Part shown: piece after piece, positions 1 to 9,533 of the stretch | How positions within the stretch are numbered: the stretch's first letter is position 1 | How the letters are laid out: each line of letters opens with the position of its first letter | Assembly: GCA_036244855.1 (NCBI GenBank) | Contig: BQKZ01000022.1 | Location: 129,051 to 169,837, forward strand | Direction: 5' to 3' | DNA length: 40,787 nucleotides | Source of the DNA: Temnopleurus reevesii | Taxonomy: Eukaryota > Echinodermata > Echinoidea > Temnopleuroida > Temnopleuridae | Notes under the pieces: generated by a model | The model's database searches: none | The model's input: the letters and a program-made list of their open reading frames with translations, nothing else | What the model was told of the DNA's origin: nothing | Made by a program: the position numbers and the translations under genes

Positions 1-1014
1 AAAAGATCGAGCCCACTTTGTAGGTTCCTTAATTTCTGAAAGACGACGAGTCAGGATGCACTTAAAGACATGTCTGAACACCGGGTGCTTCCAGGCGTAG
101 ACCAGTGGGTTGAGGCAACTGTTGAAGATCAGGACGGCCATAGTGACAGCTATGACTTCTGTATCGTCAGGAAGAAATAAAGTGACGATTGATGGAGTTG
201 CGCATACGAAGTACAGGGTAATTATGATTAGCATGTTTCTCGTAATTGCTGATTCCAGTTTCCGATTGCGCTTTCTATGCTGAGCAGATACCGTTCTATG
301 TTGTCCGACTGAATGGAATTTGATCGCTAATGTACCATCAGGGCTGGTACCACATTCTGTTGTAGTACGAAGTGCAAGGTCAGATGCCACGCGGCGGATA
401 TGATTCTTAACGTGTTTGTAAATCTTAACGTAACACCCAATGACGATAATCAAAGATATGAGAATCCAAGTACTGCATATGTATGCAAAAATCTTTAGGC
501 CATGAAAGAGACAAACTCCGCCATGATATCCAAACTCAGACGATCCTGTCGCAGCGAATGGTATGATGATAACGCATATAGCACCACCATTAACCAGAAG
601 CATCATGGTAATATTCTTCCTCGAAAATATTCGACTGTAGCATTCAATTTCCTTGGTGACATAAACGAATCTGTTGACAGCTATCAACGCCAAAGTGGAG
701 TTGCTCAGCCCTACGAATATGTTCATGGATATAGCGACGATAGTGCAAACCCAGTCAAAGGCAAATGATCGCTCGACCCCTAGGGCAGAGGCGCACTGGA
801 TCGGGAGAAGGAGACATGTTAGGAGGTCAGTGATGGCCAGGACGACCACGAATACATTAGTCGATGTTAGCAGCTGTTGAGACAGCGCGACGGCAATGAT
901 CACCAGAATGTTGCCAGGGATTCCTAGCAATGATGTTGTCACTGCTATGAGTGATGCGACTATTCCTTGAATGTGGAAGTCAGCGGTATCAGCTGTTTGA
1001 TTAGCCGTGAACAT
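1..1014 (-). CDS. Rhodopsin-type GPCR, intronless, C-terminus cut by window edge
   Basis: Reading leftwards from the ATG at 1014 gives 338 uninterrupted codons that leave the window still open. By comparison with the paralogue at 28861-29877 only about four residues and the stop are missing. Visible features: a short N-terminus with one N-glycosylation sequon (N5), seven hydrophobic segments, Asn35 in TM1 (GIPGN), Asp63 in TM2, Cys90 at the top of TM3 and Cys168 in extracellular loop 2 as the likely disulphide pair, NRF at 114-116 in place of DRY, and NPLVY at 302-306. The tail LTRRLSEIKEPTKWARSF matches its paralogues. It is expected to be a plasma-membrane receptor coupling to a heterotrimeric G protein; the ligand is unknown. 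Similarity to the lineage-expanded, probably chemosensory sea urchin receptors is family inference. No frameshift or stop is visible, so it looks functional. Confidence 0.9.
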   Translation of the reverse strand, partial: MFTANQTADTADFHIQGIVASLIAVTTSLLGIPGNILVIIAVALSQQLLTSTNVFVVVLAITDLLTCLLLPIQCASALGVERSFAFDWVCTIVAISMNIFVGLSNSTLALIAVNRFVYVTKEIECYSRIFSRKNITMMLLVNGGAICVIIIPFAATGSSEFGYHGGVCLFHGLKIFAYICSTWILISLIIVIGCYVKIYKHVKNHIRRVASDLALRTTTECGTSPDGTLAIKFHSVGQHRTVSAQHRKRNRKLESAITRNMLIIITLYFVCATPSIVTLFLPDDTEVIAVTMAVLIFNSCLNPLVYAWKHPVFRHVFKCILTRRLSEIKEPTKWARSF

Positions 1015-3367
1015 TGTATCTTCAGCCGTGTAATAACCAAAATAAACGAACCGAAATATGAAGCAATATTGAATGAAATATCCAAGGAATACGTCTGTAT
1101 GCTATTTTCAACAGCAGTTGAAAATGTCGTAAAATTGAAAGAGCAGTTCAATCGTTCATCACTTCTGTTAGCTAAATCTCGTTGTCCTGTTCTTATAAAA
1201 GCAGACTTTCATAGTCATCTAATAATATGATGGGAAATGATAATCAAGCAGCGATCAATTAGACCTGAACCTACCTCCCTCGAAATTCACTGTACACGAG
1301 TATGGAAACTGATAAATACAATAGATACGCTTCTTGCACAGCTGTATGCATGATTGCTGAGGTGATTAATTTTCAAATTGCTCATGAATTTTAATGAAGT
1401 TTGATGTTTGGTTTGATGGCTGGGAGTTAAAAGCAAACAACTACAAGCTGGGAGTTTAGCGCTAGGGCATTTGGTCATTCTGTACCCTTTTAGACAAGTA
1501 AATATGCATCATCTCCATAAATCGTCATCTGAGAATAAATTTTCAGACAAATATCAAAATAATTGAGTCTGAGTTCGTTAGGAGAGAGAACGGGAAAATA
1601 ACATCGTTCACATGAACGAGTGATGGCAAGTTTTTCAATTCAATTAAATTCAAAATAACATTTATTTTTTCCTTCAAAATAAACAATAAATCAGTGCTTT
1701 ACAGTATAGCAATTTACAATTGTAATCAAAATATAGGTAATTAGAACATGAATCATTAAGGGGGAGACATAGCGAAATATTGTGTGCTCTAGCAGACAAC
1801 ATTTACAGTTGCTTTTTAAGTCATATTGCATTGAAAAGAGGAGTATGCATTCCATTTCATTTGTTTACCATCTGAACAATCAAACTAAAATACAGAAAAA
1901 GGCCATGTTCTCCAGCTGGATTGCAATTGCTCACCAAACCATAATGTTAGAGATCCTTTGTTACATTGACCAATGAATGTTACCCAGTCACATGAATGGA
2001 AGTGGATAATAAGATTGGTCCAACAAGACAGGTGGTGGTATTTTATTCTGAATTAGATGCTGAAACCCTGGGATTCAGAATTAATTGTGAGACTGAGTTA
2101 AACATTTGGAAATCCTTTGTAAGTAACAGTCATTAATAGTTGATGACAGTGGACAATGAAAAGATCTCCATGGAGACATGTGGGGTACATTGATAATGTT
2201 GTGTACTGAATTAATTACTTAGATGAATAGAATTTAGAACCCCCTATCAAATGTAATAGGAGTAAAAAGTAAGCAGAAATTTTATGGAAAATATTGGGTT
2301 TACAAGTGTATTAATAATTACCTACTGCATTAAAAAATGCTAAAAAAATTTTACACAGCTATTTAGAGATACATTCTAGAAATTGAATGGATTATTTTTC
2401 AAAATTGATAAATAGAATGGTCAATTAAAGGCCATGAATATATGATTAGTTTAATCTCATTGATGAAAATGATTAAATTGATTAAGAACATATAATATAA
2501 TTTATTAATTTACAAAATAACTGCATTCAAATTTACTGTAATGGATTAAAAACTATGCATGCAAATTTTAAGAGGATTTCCATGATTACTTTTTGTTTTA
2601 GGACTACCCCAATGAATATTCTACATAATAATTTATATGCTAATAAGGCGAGTTATGTGACAAATTATTTATATCAAAATTTCCTTTCTTCTATTTATAA
2701 ATAGAAAACAAAATCTAATTGAAATAAAGATGTAACGTAACAAAAAATAGAGCTTTCAATATTCTCTCATGAATACTAGGGGTCCCCTCTTAAGGTAAAC
2801 AAATTGAAGGAAAAGGGCGCAGATCCAGAAGCGGAGGTTGTGTTGGATGCGCCGACAAAAACAACAAAGGGAATGCAATACATATTCAATACATACCGGT
2901 ACTTTATCATGCATGTTTATAGAATAAGAACAACAGAGAGGGAGTATAGGAGAGAAGGAGAGAAGGCTGCAACAATCCATCAGAGAATTCGACATTTGTA
3001 AACAAACAAGATATACATTATAACATCGCTCTTTGGGAAACACATCTTGCAGAATTATAATGCCCATCATGGGTTCGATCACTGTATGCCAATATGAAAG
3101 AACACAGAAGAGAGTAGGTTATCCCATAATTCGAACAGTATTTGCAGATTTATGATCCCTAACTTTGCTTTGAGGTACCAATATGTACCTCCAAAGGATT
3201 ACCTAGGATACCTGTCATAAGATTTTCCAGGAAAATTGCAATGACTCGTGACATCTCGACATCACATGCTGCTTATGTGTTTATTTATTTCTTACGTCTT
3301 ATTTTTAATAGGACAGCCCCATAAAAATAGCTCCATCAGTTAGTTATCAATGTACTTTTCTACCTGA
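1015..3367. other. Non-coding stretch, A+T-rich
   Basis: No convincing gene is visible. The only element recognised is a retroposon-like tail at 1636-1730. Open frames of 60-108 codons around 960-1230 and 2756-3082 have no recognisable domain and look like chance. Confidence 0.5.
1636..1730 (-). repeat. Retroposon 3' tail, copy 1
   Basis: This segment closely matches 13028-13113 (shared words include TTCCTTCAAA and GTATAGCAATTTACAAT or near variants). Read on the minus strand it ends in short ATTGAA repeats, as the 3' tail of a SINE or LINE would. The parent element is not identified. Confidence 0.5.
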
Positions 3368-3539
3368 CGACCCTGTATGACTGGAAATACCTAATATACA
3401 TATATTCAAAACATGTATTCAAATCAAGGAAATTTTTACATTCTATAAGAGCTCGACCCTGTATGACTGGAAATACATAATATACATTTATCTAAAACAT
3501 GTATTTAAATGAAGAAAATAATTACATTATATAAAAATT
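3368..3539. repeat. Two-copy tandem repeat, 86-bp period
   Basis: The word CGACCCTGTATGACTGG occurs at 3368 and 3454, and the similarity continues through AAACATGTATT to the end of each unit. The copies differ by scattered substitutions. No coding content is seen. Confidence 0.8.
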
Positions 3540-3550
3540 CAACCGTGTCG

Positions 3551-3705
3551 TCACGAAGTGACGGGAAACAAAGGGTATTGTTGCAAGAATACAAAGAAAT
3601 CCCGATATAGCACCAATTCAACAGGCATCCTATCGAACAACGTGTTAATTATATAGAAGGGCCAATTTCGTGTAAAAATACCCACTGGCTCCCGTCACTT
3701 CGTGA
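3551..3705. mobile_element. Small MITE with 16-bp perfect inverted ends
   Basis: TCACGAAGTGACGGGA at 3551-3566 is perfectly inverted at 3690-3705, bounding 155 bp without coding content. Each end also holds its own small hairpin (TCAC, loop GAA, GTGA). No clear target duplication is seen. It is called a MITE from size and ends only. Confidence 0.55.
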
Positions 3706-3843
3706 AAACACATACGAATTAACGTAAACAGTAATTTCAATTAGAAAGAGAGATTACAATTTTAACACTAGAAATGTAGGGAGCATACTTTTGACTCCCA
3801 CCTGATCACGCAGCTCAGCTTACAAATCCCTCTGGTAGGTTCC

Positions 3844-4002
3844 TACTGGCAGAAGGAGAAGAGGCAGACCACGTATGATCTGGCAATGGACTATCTTCAG
3901 AGATGCTTACAACCGAAAAGAATGATCGAAGCCCTAGTCGCCGATAAGCAAAGCTGGAAGAAGATGACCGCCCCAAGGGTTGGACTACGCGGGAACTTCT
4001 AA
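3844..4002 (+). pseudogene. Decayed non-LTR retrotransposon ORF2 3' end
   Basis: The plus strand encodes GRRRRGRPRMIW, a motif common near the C-terminus of reverse-transcriptase polyproteins of non-LTR retrotransposons. After a frameshift it continues as EALVADKQSWKKM to a stop at 4000-4002, resembling the usual closing helix with a D-x-W motif. The frameshift and the absence of upstream RT domains make it a dead remnant. The clade cannot be assigned from so short a piece. Confidence 0.45.
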
Positions 4003-4619
4003 ATCTAAGGGGGTGTTGGTCAAAAGTTGCAAATGATCGCAAGTTGCAGTTGATTGGAACGTGCTAATCAAAACCATCTTTTTCATGCGCGTCTTGTTCA
4101 ATGCGCATACCGTGCGCGAATGAAAATGTGCGCTAGAATTTGTAAAGTTGCAGTTGATTTGCAGTTGATTTTGAATGATATCCCCTAAGCATGCTAAGTC
4201 TAAGTAGGATCGACATCTCGGCGCGTATCGTAGTAACTTATTTATCAATGACCCTGAGATAGCAAGTTGTTCTGATTGTCAAAGTCTTAAGAAAGTCCTA
4301 TTGAACTCGTTTGAATCTACAGTAACAAGCTCGGCATAAATCATCCCGTCACAGGCTATTTCTTATAGAATAGGAGTGTGAATGGATGGTTTCATCAAAT
4401 ACGGGTATACTTTTCAGAAAAGTGTGAGCGGCCTCACAATTTTGGTCAAATTTGGGAACCGAGATGTTGCAAGTCCCTACAGATTACGTAAAATAAAATC
4501 TTTGATTGGTCCTCAATATTCAGACAATCAATAGGCCTATGTTGTTTATCAGAAGAAAATGGGCCTAATTCTTCTTCATCACCTGCAGAAGACATATCTG
4601 CCTCCTTCACGGCTGAAGA

Positions 4620-4985
4620 TTATTGCAGACGGAAATGATAAAATGTGTGGGTAGCTAAGTGCTGAGTGCAGGTATATATAGATGCGAATAAAAAATCACG
4701 GATGGCTAAGCTCTGGCCCTCCGCCATTCTCATGCGAAATGCTTTTGAAGATGGAGCATTTATCATGGAGAAAGGGAGAGAATTCCATAATTCAACATTC
4801 CTCGGAAAGGAGGAATGTCGGTGCTGTTCTCTTTCCAAGTGAGCCAAATGTTTCCATGGTTACATGAAGCAGATGAGGTTCCGCTGGGCTCAGCTAATGG
4901 TATGAAGAAGTTATTGAGAGGAAAGGTGACAAGTCTGTGGTGTAATAGATTCGAATAATCAAATCGTTCCTCATCGCTTTGCTTC
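4620..4985 (-). pseudogene. Decayed non-LTR reverse transcriptase C-terminus
   Basis: On the minus strand, codons within 4690-4847 read SSFPRNVELWNSLP followed by a short helix. This is the characteristic 'FFPRTIxxWNSLP' closing motif of Jockey/CR1-like ORF2 proteins. Upstream (about 4850-4985, another frame) a segment resembling the preceding helices can be read, so at least one frameshift separates the parts. It lies directly 3' of the GPCR remnant at 5028-5280 on the same strand. Long dead; probably one of several retroelement insertions in the cluster. Confidence 0.6.
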
Positions 4986-5027
4986 CTCGATGCTTTAGGT
5001 ATCTTAATGAAAGCACAAAGATGTTGG

Positions 5028-5280
5028 TCACTTTCTTTCCGCGAGAAAACGAGCCAACTTTGTCGGCTCTTTAATTTCGGACAAACGGCGAGTCAGGATG
5101 CACTCGAAGACATGTCTGAACACCGGGTGCTTCCAGGCGTAGACCAGCGGGTTGAGGAAACTATTGAAAGCCAAGATAGCTATAGCGATAGCGCTGACTT
5201 CTCTGTCATCAGGTCGAAGGCTTAAAATAATGATCGAGGGCGTGGAGCACAAGAAGTAAAGCAGGACGATAATTATGTCA
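5028..5280 (-). pseudogene. GPCR remnant: TM6, TM7 and C-tail only
   Basis: The open frame starts inside TM6 (IIIVLLYFLCSTPS) and continues through extracellular loop 3, TM7 with NPLVY, and a tail (LTRRLSEIKEPTK) ending at a TGA at 5028-5030. TM1 to TM5 are absent. The homology stops near 5278. Beyond it lie about 14 bp resembling the stop region of another family member, then a foldback element at 5297-5690. The last Cys before NPLVY in paralogues (FNSCLNP) is Phe here (FNSFLNP). The downstream flank resembles that of the gene at 6361, consistent with tandem duplication. It cannot make a seven-helix receptor. Confidence 0.85.
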
Positions 5281-5296
5281 AAAGGTCAGTTTTTTC

Positions 5297-5690
5297 CNTA
5301 TATTTTATGATATATTTTTTTTTTCAATTTTATTTTGGCTTAGTAGGGAACGCCCCTAAACATTTCTTTCAAATGTAAATCCTTTTGTGACACCACAAGA
5401 GTCAAGTTTGTTCACCTTGCTAGATCATGTTTCAGAGCTGGTTCTGTAAATAACAAAAAGAAATATTTGGATCAATGCAGGGATTTCAATTCAGGTGATT
5501 TCGCATTTCAATTCCACTTCACTAATCCACATATTTCCTTTTGTTATTTATAGAACCAGCTCTGAAGCATGATCTAGCAAGGTGAACAAACTTGACTCTT
5601 GTGATGTCACAATTTGAAATAAATTTTTAGGGGCGTTCCCTTCTAAGCCAACATAAAATTGAAAAAAAAAAAGATATTATCAAATATATG
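5297..5690. mobile_element. Foldback element inserted next to GPCR remnant
   Basis: Arms of about 190 bp (5297-5485 and 5521-5690) are inverted copies: GGGAACGCCCCTAAA, AGTCAAGTTTGTTCACCTTG and GCTAGATCATG all recur inverted in the right arm. The loop is about 35-60 bp. There is no coding content. An unresolved base sits at 5298. The GPCR remnant stops a few bases from its left end. Confidence 0.85.
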
Positions 5691-5969
5691 AAACACATTT
5701 GGGCTCTCTGTCACTGAAAGGTGTATTGATAATGGTATAATACATCAACACAGATCAACTTGTATTTTCATAATAGTACCCCTTTAAAATAGTTTATATC
5801 ATTATCGAAATAAATACCATCAGGAAAATGCAGCATATTAGAAACTTACAGTCGCGTGATCTTATGACTGTTGTGAGCCTGATCAAGAGATTAGAGATGC
5901 TACTAGTTCCAGAAGATGTATTATGTGTATTTCTTATGGAAATCTTAGGGTTTTAATTACAAGTAAATT

Positions 5970-6352
5970 AAACGATATGAAATATTTCCGTAAAATTATG
6001 TCGAACGCCAATTCAGTCCTACTTTGTAATGCTATTCAAATCGGAGGAGGCTTGTGATTCTTGTTTCCGCTCAGTTCAACACACGGCTTGTGGCTCTGTT
6101 CAAATTGGTCCATTTTGCAGAAATATTTCAAATCGTGTTATTGGTGGAAACATCTTTATCGTTGTTATTTTGAAAACGATGTAAAGTATTTATGTAAAAT
6201 AAGTGCATCATGGGACAATATATTTGAATGCCGTGTATTGAACTGTGCGGACACAACAATCACAAGCCTGGTTTCGATTTAAATGATAGCATTACAAATG
6301 AGCATTGAAGTGGGGTTCAACTTAATCTTACGGAAACAGATTACATCGTATT
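5970..6352. mobile_element. Palindromic MITE, family F1, two-armed copy
   Basis: The left arm (about 5970-6085) and the right arm (about 6225-6352) are inverted copies sharing TTTCCGTAA, TTTGTAATGCTAT, AGGCTTGTGATT and TCCGC-CAGTTCAA. Single-arm copies occur at 29950-30065 and, inverted, at 32800-33017. The right end almost touches the 3' end of the GPCR frame at 6361. No coding content. Confidence 0.75.
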
Positions 6353-6360
6353 TTTTCCTC

Positions 6361-7449
6361 TCAAAAACTATATTTTGTGAGTACTCGAATCTTAATGAAA
6401 CGCACCATTAAAATTAGCATCATCATCTTCTCATGGTCACTCTCTTCCTGCGAGATTACCCGTTGACTTTGTAGGCTCCTTAACTTCTGAAAAAACGACG
6501 AGTCAGGATGTCTGAACACCGGGTGCTTCCAGGCGTAAACCAGCGGGTTGAGGCAGCTGTTGAAGGAGAGGAAAGCCACAGCAACAACAAAAAAACCCTT
6601 GTCGTCGGGGAGAAATAAAACAACGACTAATGGCGTCACGCAGAGGAAGAACAACATGACGATGATGATCATATTGGTTGTAATCCTAGATTCCATTTCG
6701 CGGTTGCGCTGTACATATTCTGCATTCACTCTGTCAAGTTGTCCGTCCGCTGGGGATTCGATCGTTGACGTATCATCAACGTCGTTTACGGACGCTCGAC
6801 CAGCTGGAAGTGCATGATTAAAGGCCACTTGACGTAGATGGCGCTTCACGTGTTTGTAAATTTCAACGTAGCATACGATAATGACGATCAAAGAAATTAG
6901 TAGCCACACACCAGCTGTATATGAATAAATAAACCCGTGAAGAACACAAATCCCATTATTGAGTCCGAGCTGAACTAGTCCTGTAACAGCAAACGTAATG
7001 TGCCAAAAGCATGCAAGTCCTCCAATAGTCAGTAGGACAAGTGCGATATTCTTGCTAGTGAATATGCGATTATAATATGAAGTTTCCTTGGTAATCATGA
7101 AAAATCGGTTGCAGGCAATCAACGCTAAAGTGGAAACACTCGTTGCCAAAAACACGTTAAAGCATATGGCAACGATATTACACACCGAGTCAAAGGCAAC
7201 AGAACTTTCGATCCCAATGAGAGCAATGCATTGAATGGGAAGCAGGAGACAAGTCAGGACATCAATAATGGCTAGATAAAACACGAATGAATTCGACGCT
7301 GTCAGCAACTGTCGTGATAGAGATACTGCGATTATTACCAAAATGTTTCCAGGAATGCCTATAATGGATGTTGTTGCAAAAAGGCAAGTAGCAGCTATCT
7401 CTTGAAAACGGAAGTGGGGTATATCTGCTGTGTGATTTACCGTAGACAT
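6361..7449 (-). CDS. Rhodopsin-type GPCR with frameshifted C-terminal tail
   Basis: The frame runs from 7506, but the ATG at 7449 (MSTVNHTADI) matches the N-termini of the paralogues, giving 362 residues. Features: sequon at N5, Asn35 in TM1, Asp63 in TM2, the Cys90/Cys168 pair, NRF at 114-116 instead of DRY, NPLVY at 301-305. Up to VFRH (314) it aligns with its relatives. The next 48 residues do not, because 14 nt present in paralogues are missing near 6510 and one T is added in a T run. The ancestral frame, readable in the DNA, would have stopped near 6438, followed by CCATGA as in a relative. The seven-helix core is intact, so a receptor could still be made, but with an unrelated tail lacking the family LTRR/EPTK motif. 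It may instead be in early decay. Confidence 0.85.
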   Translation of the reverse strand: MSTVNHTADIPHFRFQEIAATCLFATTSIIGIPGNILVIIAVSLSRQLLTASNSFVFYLAIIDVLTCLLLPIQCIALIGIESSVAFDSVCNIVAICFNVFLATSVSTLALIACNRFFMITKETSYYNRIFTSKNIALVLLTIGGLACFWHITFAVTGLVQLGLNNGICVLHGFIYSYTAGVWLLISLIVIIVCYVEIYKHVKRHLRQVAFNHALPAGRASVNDVDDTSTIESPADGQLDRVNAEYVQRNREMESRITTNMIIIVMLFFLCVTPLVVVLFLPDDKGFFVVAVAFLSFNSCLNPLVYAWKHPVFRHPDSSFFQKLRSLQSQRVISQEESDHEKMMMLILMVRFIKIRVLTKYSF

Positions 7450-8082
7450 TTCGGAGCCGTACAAAAGTTTAAGGCGGCGAAAAGTGCGAAGTATCTGAAA
7501 GTGCAATCACAATGTAACATTCAGAAAATAAACCATAAGCTCATCACTCTTTCGTGTAAAATGCAAAACCATGGCGTTCACCTTGTACATAGCATTGGTT
7601 TCTACAACAACATACTCCATCTCATTAAAAAGAAATCAAAAAGGATATAGGGAATATGGAACGGAGAAGATACGCTTCATGAACAGGTTCGATGGATGAG
7701 CGCTTTAGATGATTTTCTAAATTGCTCATTAATTATTTCGATTTCATATCGAACATGTCGAAATGATTTGTACAAAAGCTTTTGGCATAAAACGAATGAA
7801 ACTTGTATAATTTCTCACAACATTTTGGAAAAAATACTTGAAATTCTTGGACTGATGTTTCATTTTGACTACATTAGCAAGTCTCAGGCAAGATTTTTTT
7901 TACTGTCAATAGAACAATTTGTTCTTTAAAGGTATGCAAGACATTCAAATCAACTAATTTACCTTCGATAAAATTTTAAGAACTTAAACAAAACGATATA
8001 CTTCACGGATGTAATGAGAATGAAAAATAAGTCAAATCAAATCAAATCATGTAATTTACGAATAACATTAATTGCCAAATAA
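7450..8082. other. Intergenic stretch upstream of GPCR at 6361
   Basis: A+T-rich DNA between two minus-strand GPCR genes. It should hold the promoter of the gene at 6361-7449, but no convincing TATA box or other element can be singled out. Nothing else is recognised. Confidence 0.4.
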
Positions 8083-8362
8083 AAACATGGCAAATGTCTT
8101 TGTAAATCTACAGTATAAAGCTAAGTGATTCAGTGATAAATATCTATGTCTTATACAGTTCACTAATTTTATTTAACGTATTAACTATAAGTAGCACCCT
8201 ATTAAAGCTTGGGCTGAGTAGGAAGCCTCGAAGCAAAGATCGATAACNAAAATCAAATCAAACATGGTCAATGTCTTTGAAAATTTAAGTATGGAGCTAA
8301 GTGCTTCAGTTATGAATATATATGTCTTATACAGTTCACGATTTTTATTCAACGTCTTAACT
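8083..8362. repeat. Diverged direct repeat of about 105 bp
   Basis: Segments 8083-8185 and 8257-8362 align throughout (shared AATGTCTTTG, GAGCTAAGTG or AAGCTAAGTG, TATGTCTTATACAGTTCAC, ATTCAACGT or ATTTAACGT). The repeat period is about 174 bp. An unresolved base lies at 8248. No coding content. Confidence 0.7.
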
Positions 8363-8419
8363 TGTGTCTCTGTCTATGGGTCAATATATGTAGGGATCAC
8401 CAGATCGTTTAAACCCACT

Positions 8420-9310
8420 GCATACTGGAACCGGGTAGTCCCTGTACAAAGTCTACATGAATTACAGAATTCAGTGGTCGATGGGTTAAGAACGTTGGGA
8501 GCATTATTTTGATGTCGCTGAGGCCTGCTAAGTTGGTGGTGTCCAGAAAATCTGGTCAAAAGTGCCATCTTGTAAGAAGGAATTCCGATTTCCAAAATAT
8601 GCATATTTTTAACAAACGAAACGAAGCAACAAATATGGCAATTTTATTGCTGTCAAGAAAGTATGTAAACCCTAATATTCAGCTATTTTCGTGAATTTTC
8701 GAAATTCTAGTTATTTCTAAAACAGCAAATCAAAATGGTGAAACTTTTACATCACACAAGGCGCTATTTGCCATGTGCGAATGGACAATGAAGTGAAATT
8801 TGTCTAAAAATAATTGTTGACAAAGTCTGTGTAGTAGTAGTTGAACCGCGGACTAATTTGATCACAAATATTTCTTCCGAAACTAAAAATAAACGTTGTC
8901 AAGGGTCTGTATTTTGTTGTAAACTAATAACTAAATGAGTAATGAGATTATTTTACCATTATCTGCATTACCGTATATGCTCTTGGATGACATCGAAGGC
9001 AAATACTTTGCCTGTTCAAAAACGTCTTCAGCCATTTTATTAGAACCGAATTAAATTTCAAAACTTTTTTCCTTATCTGGACTTAGTTCGCTTTCCCTCA
9101 TGTTTTGGCACTCACGGTTCATGTTTCTTTTCTTTATGAATCATATGTTGTTCACTGGAACCGTCAAGGGTAGGTTGAAATAAAAATCCTTGATGAATGC
9201 TTATTATGGTTTTCAACTCATTGATTACTGGAATTGGGTAGTCCCTGCACAAAACCTATCGGAATTAAATAATTTAGCAGGAAATGAGTTAATATCTGTC
9301 ACATTTGAGC
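8420..9310. repeat. Dispersed ~70-bp repeat pair in intergenic DNA
   Basis: A segment near 8424-8495 (TACTGGAACCGGGTAGTCCC) recurs, diverged, near 9226-9300 (TACTGGAATTGGGTAGTCCC), in the same orientation. The DNA between is A+T-rich and holds no recognised gene. Confidence 0.5.
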
Positions 9311-9324
9311 AGTTGTAAGGTCAT

Positions 9325-9390
9325 GTCTCAGTACTGTACACCCTCTCCCCGGTGTTTAGACACGTCTTCAATCGATTAGTCAATCAATAA
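9325..9390 (+). pseudogene. Possible GPCR TM7/tail relic on the opposite strand
   Basis: The plus strand reads VLYTLSPVFRHVFNRLVNQ and then a stop, similar to the family segment LVYAWKHPVFRHVFKC. It is short, diverged and opposite in orientation to the intact receptors. The DNA word AAGACGTGTCTAAACACCGG (minus strand) is one base from the word in the intact genes, which supports real homology over about 30 bp. It may be an old inverted fragment. Confidence 0.4.
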
Positions 9391-9533
9391 CAACAATTAT
9401 TGTTGTATAAAAACGTGATTATTTGTGCCCCAGTATGGGAGATTCTCAATACCTTTCTGATATCGCAATATTGCAGTTAAACCGTCATGTGAATGCATAA
9501 GTCCTTAGCTTCGTATTTTCGACAGTGAATAGT

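Noticed and set aside
2756..3082. 108-codon minus-strand open frame as a small membrane protein
   Set aside because: Cys-rich and hydrophobic but with no recognisable pattern, no start context and an overlapping open frame on the other strand; likely chance.
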